NCBI GenBank assembly: GCA_030039915.1
Contig: JASHUP010000205.1
Coordinates: 1 to 5,708 of the forward strand
Reading direction: 5' to 3'
Length of the DNA: 5,708 nt
Source of the DNA: Thermoplasmata archaeon
Lineage (GTDB): Archaea > Thermoplasmatota > Thermoplasmata > UBA184
Position 1 is the first letter of the stretch, and the number at the start of each line of letters is the position of its first letter. A program made the position numbers and the translations under genes. Positions 1-4,975 of this stretch are shown piece by piece. The notes beneath the pieces were generated by a model that was not told the DNA's origin, did not search any database, and saw only the letters and a program-made list of their open reading frames with translations.

Positions 1-20
1 ACACGGAGCCCCACCTTCGA

Positions 21-30
21 CCTTTTATCG
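21..30 (+). promoter_or_regulatory. TATA-like box of the TrmB-like gene (leaderless)
   Basis: The only A/T-rich spot in the first 50 bases is CCTTTTATCG. The TTTAT at 24-28 ends 23 bases before the GTG at 51. Archaeal TATA boxes centre about 25-27 bases upstream of transcription starts, so the mRNA would begin at or next to the start codon. No Shine-Dalgarno-like sequence precedes the GTG, which fits. The same spacing recurs at two other genes in the window. Confidence 0.55.
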
Positions 31-50
31 GCACCCTGCCTTCTTGAGCC

Positions 51-1325
51 GTGGGGCCGCCGAAGGCCGGACTTCTCGAACTTCTCTCCCAGCACGGCGT
101 GCCGGAGAAAGGCGCCCGCGTCTACCTCGCGGCGTGCCGGACCGGGGCGATGACCGCCAGCGAGCTCGCGCGCGTCTCGGCCGTGAATCGGGTGGAAGCC
201 TATCGGTTCATCAAGCAGCTCACCGCGGAGGGACTGCTCCGAGCGACCGGAGGCCGTCCGCAGCGGTTCGAAGCCCTGCCCCCGGACGACCTCGTCGACC
301 GATGGATCCACCGCGCGTCCGAGCGCCTTCAGCAGCTTGAACGCGACCGCGACCGTATCCTCGCCGAGTGGGAGGAAGGGCGCCACGAGTTCGACGAGCA
401 CGACCCCCGAAAGTTCGCGGTCCTCGAAGGAAAGGAGTCGATCCGACGGTTCCTCTTGAAACGCATCGGGGCCGCCGAGCATCAGGTCCTCGTGAGCGCG
501 AGCCCGGGAGCGCTCTCCCGGTTCGTGGACCAGGGCCTCGATCGCGCGTTTCGCGAGGCCAATGCGCGCGGGGCGAAGGTAAGGGTGGTCACCGAGGTCC
601 AGCCGACGAACCTCGTCGAGGCGAAGCACTTCGCCGGATTCTCGGAACTCCGACACTCGAGCAATCCCGTCGCGAACCGGGCGGTCGTCTTCGACCGACT
701 GGGCGCGCTCGTCTACGTCTCGGGCGAGGACGGCCTTGGCCGCTCGGGCGAGGAACAGGTCGCCCTCTGGTCGTCCGCCCCGATGTTCATCCGACTCGCC
801 TGCGATTATCACCGCCGACTCTGGACCCCCGCCACACGGGCCGAGGCTCGCTTCGTCGAGTTGGAGAACCCGCCCGAGGTCGTCCTCCCCGTCGTGGCGG
901 GCCGAGAGGCCGTGCCGTTCCAGCGGCTCAAGGAAGTGGCGAAGCTCGGGATGCGAGCGTCCGGGGTCCGCGAGTTCCAGCTGCACTTCCCCGAGCTGAT
1001 CGAGACGATCGCTCGCCAGCTGGGTCGCGAGATCGCGAGCAAGATCGAGGGCGGCTCGCCGAGCGAGGTCGCGCGCTCCCTCGGGCTCTACTACGAGGCG
1101 CACACGATGGGCCGCCTCGCGACGGTCCGCGAGCGGCCGCTCACCTTGCGGGTGACCGGGTGCTTCGCGTGTACGAGCGATTCCCCCGAGATCGGTCGGG
1201 TGATGTGCCCCCAGCTCCTGCGGACGGTGCTGGAGACCCGACTCGGTCAGCACTGGGTGGTCTCGCAGCCCGACCCGACGAAGCACGCGAGCCGCGGGTG
1301 CGTATTCACCGCGACGCCGGCGTGA
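51..1325 (+). CDS. TrmB-like transcriptional regulator with PLD-like domain and Cys-containing (V4R-like) C-terminal domain
   Basis: A 424-residue cytoplasmic protein, probably a DNA-binding regulator. Residues about 5-82 match the TrmB-type winged helix: a first helix ending in ARVYLAACRTG, then TASELARVSAVNRVEAYRFI as the helix-turn-helix, then a wing containing GGRPQRFEALPP. A basic and acidic helix (85-112) links to residues about 120-260, which resemble the PLD-like sensor region of many archaeal TrmB-family proteins (FAVLEGKESIRRFL, GAKVRVVTEV, then RHSSNPVANRAVVFD and a closing YHRRLW). The last 150 residues carry C371, C374, C386 and C417. The order GCFAC, then MCPQLL..VLETRLG, then GCVFTA recalls V4R domains, known in the archaeal redox regulator MsvR; this match is inference. 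Ligand and targets are unknown. The GTG start follows from the upstream TATA box. The small membrane protein gene follows after a short gap and could be a target or partner. Confidence 0.85.
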   Translation: MGPPKAGLLELLSQHGVPEKGARVYLAACRTGAMTASELARVSAVNRVEAYRFIKQLTAEGLLRATGGRPQRFEALPPDDLVDRWIHRASERLQQLERDRDRILAEWEEGRHEFDEHDPRKFAVLEGKESIRRFLLKRIGAAEHQVLVSASPGALSRFVDQGLDRAFREANARGAKVRVVTEVQPTNLVEAKHFAGFSELRHSSNPVANRAVVFDRLGALVYVSGEDGLGRSGEEQVALWSSAPMFIRLACDYHRRLWTPATRAEARFVELENPPEVVLPVVAGREAVPFQRLKEVAKLGMRASGVREFQLHFPELIETIARQLGREIASKIEGGSPSEVARSLGLYYEAHTMGRLATVRERPLTLRVTGCFACTSDSPEIGRVMCPQLLRTVLETRLGQHWVVSQPDPTKHASRGCVFTATPA

Positions 1326-1388
1326 CCGGAGCGCGAGCCTGGAAGGAACGTTCGGCGCCCGACGCAGGAACGTGAGCCAAGAGGAGAG

Positions 1389-1395
1389 GTTTATC
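1389..1395 (+). promoter_or_regulatory. TATA-like box inside the longest reading frame of the small membrane protein
   Basis: GTTTATC lies here, with TTTAT at 1390-1394 ending 23 bases before an in-frame GTG at 1417. This repeats exactly the box and spacing found before the GTG at 51. If real, it gives the membrane protein its own leaderless promoter and makes the upstream in-frame GTG at 1372 non-coding. The box could instead be a chance part of codons for RFIP. Confidence 0.45.
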
Positions 1396-1416
1396 CCGCC
1401 GACGGATTCCGCCCCC

Positions 1417-1677
1417 GTGAGCTCGATCTCCCGGTCCCAAGTTCTGACCGGTGTGTTCGTCGTGGGGGCCTTCGCGTCGATCGGTGCGGGGTTCGCCGCC
1501 TTCAACCTGTGCGGGGGCGGAGACTCGCTCGTGCTCTTCGGCGTCGCCGTCGCGTTCCTCGGTGCCGCGCTGTTCCGGACCGGGGCATGGGCTACGGTCA
1601 TCCCGATCGCGATCGCGACGCTGACCCTGGTGGGCGCGGGCTGGTACGGGGCCGCGGTCGCCGGTTGCCATCTTTAG
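1417..1677 (+). CDS. Small hypothetical membrane protein, three predicted helices
   Basis: I do not recognise a family. From GTG 1417 the product is 86 residues; an in-frame GTG at 1372 would add 15 polar residues (starting MSQEERFIPP). I chose 1417 because of the TATA-like box 23 bases upstream, but 1372 is possible if the gene is read through from the regulator upstream, whose stop is 46 bases before it. After a short polar start there are three hydrophobic, Gly/Ala-rich stretches: about VLTGVFVVGAFASIGAGFAA, then LVLFGVAVAFLGAALF, then a longer one from ATVIPIAIATLTLVGAGWYG to the end. They are separated by NLCGGGDS and RTG, and the protein ends in GCHL. No signal-peptide cleavage site or catalytic motif is visible. 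Its place directly behind a sensor-type regulator suggests, but does not prove, a functional link. Confidence 0.6.
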   Translation: MSSISRSQVLTGVFVVGAFASIGAGFAAFNLCGGGDSLVLFGVAVAFLGAALFRTGAWATVIPIAIATLTLVGAGWYGAAVAGCHL

Positions 1678-1710
1678 CGACCCGGACCCGAGGCGGGGGC
1701 CGAACGACGC

Positions 1711-1757
1711 GAGTTTCAGATTTTGCCTTCGCTCCCTTACCGGGTTTGCCTAAACCC
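1711..1757. terminator. T-rich stretch and hairpin between convergent genes
   Basis: The 130-base gap between the convergent membrane-protein and VOC genes contains a pyrimidine-rich run on the plus strand (TTTCAGATTTTGCCTTC, 1714-1730). A perfect 6-bp hairpin follows: GGGTTT at 1742-1747 and AAACCC at 1752-1757, with loop GCCT. Archaeal termination relies mainly on T-rich tracts, so the run is a plausible stop for the plus-strand gene; the hairpin would form on either strand. A smaller GCCC-GAA-GGGC hairpin lies at 1787-1797. No gene is seen in the gap. Confidence 0.35.
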
Positions 1758-1807
1758 CCGACCTTGCGATTCCAGCCGGTGAGACGGCCCGAAGGGCGCG
1801 CTCGACG

Positions 1808-2185
1808 CTAGCTCTTGTGAACGACCTCAATATCATGGCCGTCAGGATCCAGGACCCAAGTGGCGTAGTAGCCGGGGTAGTACTCGAGCCGTGCCTGCGG
1901 AGGTTTGGTGCTCCTTCCGCCCGCGGCCATCGCGGCCGTGTAGAACGCATCGACCTCGGCCTGGTTCTTGGCGACGAATCCGACGTGGACCGCCTGGGGG
2001 TCAGGCTCGCCCTCCTTGAGCCAGAAGAAAAAGCGCCCCCGCTTTCCGAAGCCCTTCAGGTCCGGGTGCCCATCAACACCCTTGAAGTCCGTAAACTCAG
2101 TGATTCCGAGAGGCTCCAGCGCCTTTCGGTAGAACGCAACGGACCGCTTGAAATTCCTAACCGTCAGGATGACATGATCGAGCAT
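1808..2185 (-). CDS. VOC family (glyoxalase-fold) single-domain protein
   Basis: A 125-residue protein of the vicinal oxygen chelate superfamily, which includes glyoxalase I, bleomycin-resistance proteins and ring-cleavage dioxygenases. The length fits one VOC domain of two beta-alpha-beta-beta-beta units, which usually dimerises. The first unit begins MLDHVILTV and is followed by the helix SVAFYRKALEPLG. The second begins VHVGFVAKN with helix EVDAFYTAAMAAGG and ends YYATWVLDPDGHDIEVVH, a classic VOC finish. H4, H67 and E120 sit where the family places metal ligands. Substrate is not predictable. ATG at 2185 opens directly on the first strand, so the start is sound. It is transcribed divergently from TFB and convergently with the membrane protein, so it stands alone. 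By hand count about 77% of its codons end in G or C, against about 84% in the purP fragment, a mild difference that might reflect later acquisition. Confidence 0.9.
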   Translation of the reverse strand: MLDHVILTVRNFKRSVAFYRKALEPLGITEFTDFKGVDGHPDLKGFGKRGRFFFWLKEGEPDPQAVHVGFVAKNQAEVDAFYTAAMAAGGRSTKPPQARLEYYPGYYATWVLDPDGHDIEVVHKS

Positions 2186-2246
2186 GCGCCCCCGCCCTCG
2201 GCCGTGGAAGCGGGCGACTTCCCGCCCGGACCTCCGACCGCCTCCG

Positions 2247-2256
2247 ACTAATTACG
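2247..2256 (-). promoter_or_regulatory. Possible TATA-like box of the VOC gene
   Basis: TAATTA at 2249-2254 is the only A/T-rich hexamer upstream of the VOC gene. With the usual spacing, transcription to the left would start near 2226. That gives a leader of about 41 bases, with G-rich segments and a small hairpin (GCGGG at 2210-2214 with CCCGC at 2221-2225). No box sits at the leaderless position for the ATG at 2185. The call rests on base composition alone. Confidence 0.25.
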
Positions 2257-2274
2257 TCTCCGTGGCTGGGACTG

Positions 2275-2283
2275 GGCTTATCC
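2275..2283 (+). promoter_or_regulatory. TATA-like box of a candidate small transcript
   Basis: GGGCTTATCC resembles the TTTATC boxes at 24-29 and 1390-1395. Applying the same 23-base spacing from the T at 2281 predicts a transcript start at 2304. That falls on the first bases of the perfect hairpin at 2303-2320. The box is one base weaker than the others, so this is suggestive only. Confidence 0.25.
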
Positions 2284-2302
2284 CGTGGGACTCACCGGTC
2301 TC

Positions 2303-2320
2303 GACCCTCTGAAGAGGGTC
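2303..2320 (+). other. Perfect 7-bp hairpin with TGAA loop
   Basis: GACCCTC at 2303-2309 pairs with GAGGGTC at 2314-2320 around the four-base loop TGAA. It ends two bases before an ATG at 2323. If the predicted transcript start at 2303-2304 is right, the RNA would begin with this hairpin. It competes with pairing of the same GACCCT to AGGGTC at 2399-2404. Confidence 0.5.
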
Positions 2321-2322
2321 CT

Positions 2323-2400
2323 ATGGCCACGCCCCGCAAGCGGCCGGACTGGGGCGAGGGCCGAGGCTTAGAGGTGGCGACCCCGATCCCGTGCGATTAG
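2323..2400 (+). CDS. Candidate 25-residue small ORF
   Basis: ATG at 2323 opens 25 codons ending in TAG at 2398-2400. The product begins MATPRKRPDWGEGRG and ends in PCD; it is basic at the start, hydrophilic, with one Trp and one Cys. I know no family for it. Support is indirect: an ATG start, a TATA-like box and predicted transcript start 19-20 bases upstream, and a hairpin filling that leader. Such short ORFs are common by chance in GC-rich DNA, and no Shine-Dalgarno is visible. It could equally be the body of a structured non-coding RNA. Confidence 0.2.
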   Translation: MATPRKRPDWGEGRGLEVATPIPCD

Positions 2401-2405
2401 GGTCG
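2378..2405 (+). other. Imperfect hairpin over the end of the small ORF
   Basis: CGACCC at 2378-2383 pairs with GGGTCG at 2400-2405. After one mismatch, GATC at 2385-2388 pairs with GATT at 2395-2398 (one G-T pair), leaving a six-base loop CCGTGC. No T-rich tail follows on the plus strand, so a terminator in that direction is unlikely. Its right arm is also one arm of the long-range inverted repeat starting at 2295. Confidence 0.35.
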
Positions 2406-2454
2406 ACCGGGTGGGACAGAAAGAAAATGGCACCGAATTAGAATTCCAAAGCCG

Positions 2455-2488
2455 TGCTACGCCCCCGCATGGTGTAGCAGGTGTAGCA
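2455..2488. repeat. Iterated 9-bp motif: one inverted and two tandem copies of GGTGTAGCA
   Basis: GGTGTAGCA occurs twice in direct tandem at 2471-2479 and 2480-2488. TGCTACGCC at 2455-2463 is its reverse complement with one mismatch, separated by the 7-base spacer CCCGCAT. The three copies span about -91 to -58 relative to the predicted TFB transcript start. An iterated short motif at this distance from a TATA box is what a regulator-binding site looks like. The inverted pair could also form a 9-bp RNA hairpin with one G-U pair if transcribed, but the predicted start lies downstream. Confidence 0.5.
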
Positions 2489-2514
2489 AACAAAAGATAC
2501 ATGAAACGGACGAA

Positions 2515-2525
2515 CCTATAAATAC
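2515..2525 (+). promoter_or_regulatory. TFB promoter: strong TATA box (leaderless)
   Basis: CCTATAAATAC contains TATAAATA at 2517-2524, the best TATA box in the window, preceded by the A-rich stretch GAAACGGACGAAC where the B-recognition element belongs. The AAAT at 2520-2523 ends 23 bases before GTG 2546, the spacing seen at two other genes. The predicted transcript start therefore coincides with that GTG and excludes the upstream TTG at 2537 as start codon. Confidence 0.75.
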
Positions 2526-2545
2526 GAGCCCTGGATTTGGTAGCC

Positions 2546-3658
2546 GTGCAAGCTATGAAGACTACCTCTACCGCCCCGGCTGGTCGTCGCCCTCGTCCCG
2601 TCAGCGCCAAAGCTCCCTCCCGGCCCGTCGCCGTGGAACCGACGGACGCTCTTCCCGCTCCTCCCGATGCGGACGTCTGCCCGAACTGCGGCTCCTCGCA
2701 CCTGATCCGCGACGAGATTCGCGGCGAGATCGTCTGCGCGGACTGCGGCCTCGTGGTCGACCAGAGCGCCCTCGTCAGCGATCGCGGTCAGCGCGGCTCG
2801 AAGGAGGACACCGGCCGCGAGGCTCGCGGCTGGGGGCCCGTCATCTCCCCGCTCATGCCCGACAAGGGCCTCTTCAGCGAGCTCGGCGTTCCGACCCGCG
2901 ACTTCCAGGGGAACTCGCTCTCACGAAACACGTCGCTGAAGTTCTACCATCTGCGCAAGCTCAACCACCGGTTGCGGGCGGCGCGGACTCATCAGCGCAA
3001 CCTCGTCGTCGCGCTGGGCGAGCTGAACCGGCTCGCCGGAGTCCTGGGCCTCTCGCGCGAGGTGAAGGAGTCGGCGACCTACATCTACCGGCGAGCGCTC
3101 GAGCACAAGGCGACGCGCGGAAAGAAGATCGTCGCCCTGGTCGCCGCGAGCGTCTACGCCGCGTGCCGGCAGTGCCACGTGCCCCGGACGATGAAGGAGA
3201 TCATCGCCCATTCGAAGGCGACCAAGATCGAGGTCGGCCGGGCGTACACGCTGCTCGCGCGCGAGCTCAAGCTCGGATTGAAGCCGGTCGAGCCGCGGGA
3301 CTACCTCGTGCGGTTCACCCAGGACCTGAACCTCTCGAAGGAGGTCCGGCAGAAGGTCCTCTCGCTCCTCGAGCAGGTCGAGCAGGTCTACTCGACGAGC
3401 GGAGTGCTTCCGAACGGGATCCTCGCTACGATCATCTACATCGCCTCGAACCTGATGGGCGAGCCTCGGAGCCAGGACCGGATCGCGGCGGTCGCGAACG
3501 TGACGCCCGTGACGATCCGCAACCACTACAAGGAGCTCCTCGAGCTCCTCGGGCTCCCGAAGAACCTCACGAACCCCCAGGCGCGCGGAACGCTTCCGCC
3601 GGACGCCGACCTTCCCGGCGACAAGGTCGTCCTGGACGCCCCGGCCGCGGGTCACTAG
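2546..3658 (+). CDS. tfb: Transcription initiation factor B (TFB / archaeal TFIIB), atypical
   Basis: TFB bridges TBP on the TATA box and RNA polymerase, reads the BRE, and helps open the promoter. Numbered from GTG 2546 (370 residues): a Zn ribbon with C45, C48, C64 and C67 (CPNCG..CADCG), a linker, then two cyclin-like repeats at about 150-245 and 250-338. The second ends with the helix-turn-helix QDRIAAVANVTPVTIRNHYK, typical of TFB. Two features are unusual. About 40 residues rich in Pro, Ala and basic residues precede the Zn ribbon, which normally sits at the very N-terminus. The linker has RGQRGSKEDTGREARGWG where most TFBs have the GPEWRAF B-reader motif, although DKGLFSELG after it matches the usual DKGL.T.I. 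A tail of about 30 residues follows repeat 2. TTG 2537 and ATG 2555 are alternative starts; the TATA box favours 2546. It is probably one of several TFB paralogues, which is inference. Confidence 0.93.
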   Translation: MQAMKTTSTAPAGRRPRPVSAKAPSRPVAVEPTDALPAPPDADVCPNCGSSHLIRDEIRGEIVCADCGLVVDQSALVSDRGQRGSKEDTGREARGWGPVISPLMPDKGLFSELGVPTRDFQGNSLSRNTSLKFYHLRKLNHRLRAARTHQRNLVVALGELNRLAGVLGLSREVKESATYIYRRALEHKATRGKKIVALVAASVYAACRQCHVPRTMKEIIAHSKATKIEVGRAYTLLARELKLGLKPVEPRDYLVRFTQDLNLSKEVRQKVLSLLEQVEQVYSTSGVLPNGILATIIYIASNLMGEPRSQDRIAAVANVTPVTIRNHYKELLELLGLPKNLTNPQARGTLPPDADLPGDKVVLDAPAAGH

Positions 3659-3690
3659 GGGTCTCGACGGTCCGGGGGGAGACCCCCGGA
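3658..3690 (+). other. Two mutually exclusive hairpins just after the TFB stop codon
   Basis: TCCGGGGG at 3671-3678 pairs perfectly with CCCCCGGA at 3683-3690 around GAGA, a GNRA-type tetraloop. An overlapping alternative pairs GGGGTCTC at 3658-3665 with GAGACCCC at 3679-3686 around 13 bases. Both are perfect 8-bp stems and both need 3683-3686, so only one can form at a time. The location in the 3' end of the TFB mRNA suggests end protection, termination or control of read-through into the nuclease gene. No T-tract follows. The role is inference. Confidence 0.5.
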
Positions 3691-3701
3691 AACCAGATGA
3701 A

Positions 3702-3720
3702 CCCGCGGGCGGCTCGCGGG
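3702..3720 (+). other. Short hairpin just before the nuclease start codon
   Basis: CCCGCG at 3702-3707 pairs with CGCGGG at 3715-3720 around GGCGGCT, ending two bases before GTG 3723. On a read-through mRNA it would occupy the place of a ribosome binding site, and no Shine-Dalgarno is visible. Chance is a real possibility at this GC content. Confidence 0.25.
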
Positions 3721-3722
3721 CC

Positions 3723-4919
3723 GTGCCCTCGGTTCCGGCGCTGAGCTACTCGTCGTTCCACACGTACGAGGAATGCCCGCTCCGCTGGCGGTTCCTGTAC
3801 GTGGACAAGCTCCCCGAGGCGCCGCGGGGGTACTTCACCTTCGGCCGGGTCGTTCACTCAGTCCTCGAGGAGCTCGTAGCGCCGCTCGTGATTCCCGCGG
3901 CCCGACGTGCGGGAGAGAACGACCGACAGCGCACCCTCGACGAGTGGCACGCCAAGGTGGGCGCATCCAGCCCTCCGCGTTGGATGACCCGAGACGAGCT
4001 CCTCGCGGCGTACGACCGGGCATGGTCGGGCGAAGGGTACGTCTCGGCCGAGGAGGAGTCTCGGTACCGTGCCCTCGGGCGCGAGATCCTGCTGCGGTAC
4101 TACGACTTCCTCGTCCAGGATCGACCCACGCCGGTCGCCGTCGAAGAGCACCTCGAGGCTCGATGGGACGGCATTCCGGTGCACGGCTACATCGACCGGA
4201 TCGATCGGACGCCCTCGGGCGGCCTCGAGATCGTGGATTACAAGACCTCAAGGGATCTCTCGAGCGACGACGCGCGAGATTCCGACCAGCTGAGCCTGTA
4301 CCAGGTCCTGGTCGAGAGCAATTACTCGGAGCCGGTCCACGGTCTCACCCTCTACCACCTGCGCTCGCTCACGCCGCTGAAGGTCGCGCCGCGCGACCCG
4401 TCGGCCCTCGCGGGATTGCACGACCGATTGGGGACCGTCATGGACGGGATCCGGGCCGAAGCGTTCGAGCCGACGCCCGGGCGCTATTGCGGGCGGTGCG
4501 ACTTCCGAGATCGGTGCCCGGAGTTTCGAGCCGTCCCCCCGGCGGACGAGGCGCGGCTTCGCACCCTCGTGGATCGGTTCGAGGCCCTCCGAGCGGAGGA
4601 GCATCGTCTCGAGTCCGAGCTTCAGCGAACCGCCGAGGAGCTCCACCGGGCCGCGGAGGAGCTGGGCGTCCACCGCGTCCGGGGGAGCCGCTCGGTCGCG
4701 GTCCGCCGGCGGGACGAAGCGTGGCAGTACTCCATCGACCACGTCCGGCCTCTCCTCGAGCGTTCAGGTCTTGCCGAACGAGTGACCACCGGCTCGCCGG
4801 AAGAGGTCCGTCGCCTCGTGCGCGACCCGACGGTGGACCCGGAGGTCCGGCGAAGGGTGGCGGAGACGGGGGCACGACGCGTCAAATGGTACTGGGAGCT
4901 CGAAGAGGGTTCGTCCTAG
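3723..4919 (+). CDS. RecB/Cas4-like PD-(D/E)XK nuclease with predicted 4Fe-4S cluster
   Basis: A 398-residue nuclease of the PDDEXK_1 (RecB C-terminal/AddB/Cas4-like) type, expected to cut or degrade DNA in repair or recombination. Visible motifs in order: LSYSSFHTYEECPLRWRF with C18; FGRVVHSVLEEL with H45; GYIDRID with D158; EIVDYKT with D172 and K174; and QLSLYQ with Q189 and Y193. These are the standard metal-binding and catalytic positions, all intact. C256, C259 and C265 (YCGRCDFRDRCP) with C18 form the four-cysteine 4Fe-4S arrangement of AddB, Dna2 and Cas4. Residues about 276-312 form a charged coiled-coil-like helix, followed by about 85 residues of basic C-terminal domain ending KWYWELEE. 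There is no helicase domain, so any helicase partner is encoded elsewhere. The GTG start lies 64 bases after TFB with no better in-frame choice. A/T-richer bases at 3689-3700 sit at the leaderless promoter position but are weak, so co-transcription with TFB is possible. No CRISPR repeats or other cas genes are in the window. Confidence 0.9.
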   Translation: MPSVPALSYSSFHTYEECPLRWRFLYVDKLPEAPRGYFTFGRVVHSVLEELVAPLVIPAARRAGENDRQRTLDEWHAKVGASSPPRWMTRDELLAAYDRAWSGEGYVSAEEESRYRALGREILLRYYDFLVQDRPTPVAVEEHLEARWDGIPVHGYIDRIDRTPSGGLEIVDYKTSRDLSSDDARDSDQLSLYQVLVESNYSEPVHGLTLYHLRSLTPLKVAPRDPSALAGLHDRLGTVMDGIRAEAFEPTPGRYCGRCDFRDRCPEFRAVPPADEARLRTLVDRFEALRAEEHRLESELQRTAEELHRAAEELGVHRVRGSRSVAVRRRDEAWQYSIDHVRPLLERSGLAERVTTGSPEEVRRLVRDPTVDPEVRRRVAETGARRVKWYWELEEGSS

Positions 4920-4943
4920 GCTCCTCGAGCGCGCGTTCGCGCA

Positions 4944-4953
4944 AAGGCTAAGA
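4944..4953 (+). promoter_or_regulatory. Weak TATA-like region before purP
   Basis: AAGGCTAAGA is the only A-rich spot in the 56-base gap after the nuclease gene, and it ends 23 bases before ATG 4976, the leaderless position used elsewhere in the window. It matches the TATA consensus poorly. A short GC-rich inverted repeat (GCGC-GTTC-GCGC, 4931-4942) precedes it. Confidence 0.3.
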
Positions 4954-4975
4954 CCCGTTCCCGATACTCCCCCCT

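Larger units (their letters stand above)
2186..2545. other. 360-base divergent intergenic region between VOC and TFB genes
   Basis: No long gene is visible. From left to right it holds: a possible leftward TATA box (2249-2254); a rightward TATA-like box (2277-2282) followed by a perfect hairpin (2303-2320) and a 25-codon ORF (2323-2400); a second hairpin (2378-2405); an imperfect long-range inverted repeat (2295-2308 with 2399-2410); an A-rich stretch (2416-2427); paired GAATT repeats (2435-2445); an iterated GGTGTAGCA motif (2455-2488); and the TFB TATA box (2517-2524). Base composition changes near 2415, from GC-rich to clearly A/T-richer up to the TFB start. I found no tRNA or other recognisable stable RNA here. 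Confidence 0.7.

Noticed and set aside
368..1375. 335-codon plus-strand open frame overlapping the TrmB-like gene.
   Set aside because: It is out of frame with the TrmB-like gene and its translation is an Arg/Pro/Gly-rich string typical of shadow frames.
1817..2251. 144-codon plus-strand open frame opposite the VOC gene.
   Set aside because: It is a shadow: the minus strand encodes a clear VOC domain, and the plus-strand translation has no recognisable motif.
2303..2320. The minus-strand hairpin with CTTCAGA looks like a tRNA anticodon arm with anticodon TCA.
   Set aside because: The stem is symmetrical with a four-base loop and cannot give a seven-base loop with a five-pair stem, and no acceptor, D or T arm flanks it.
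2250..2345. On the minus strand, GGCCATAG and GGGATAAGCCCAGTCCCAGCC loosely recall 5S rRNA segments.
   Set aside because: The conserved GATCCCATYCCGAAC region and helices IV-V are absent and the expected stems do not form, so the likeness is coincidence.
2435..2447. GAATTAGAATTC as a promoter or binding site.
   Set aside because: Two GAATT copies six bases apart are too short to exclude chance, and no start codon lies at the leaderless distance.
3723..4919. Cas4 identity and a CRISPR adaptation module.
   Set aside because: The protein is longer than Cas4 and carries an additional C-terminal region; no CRISPR repeats and no cas1 or cas2 are present in the window.
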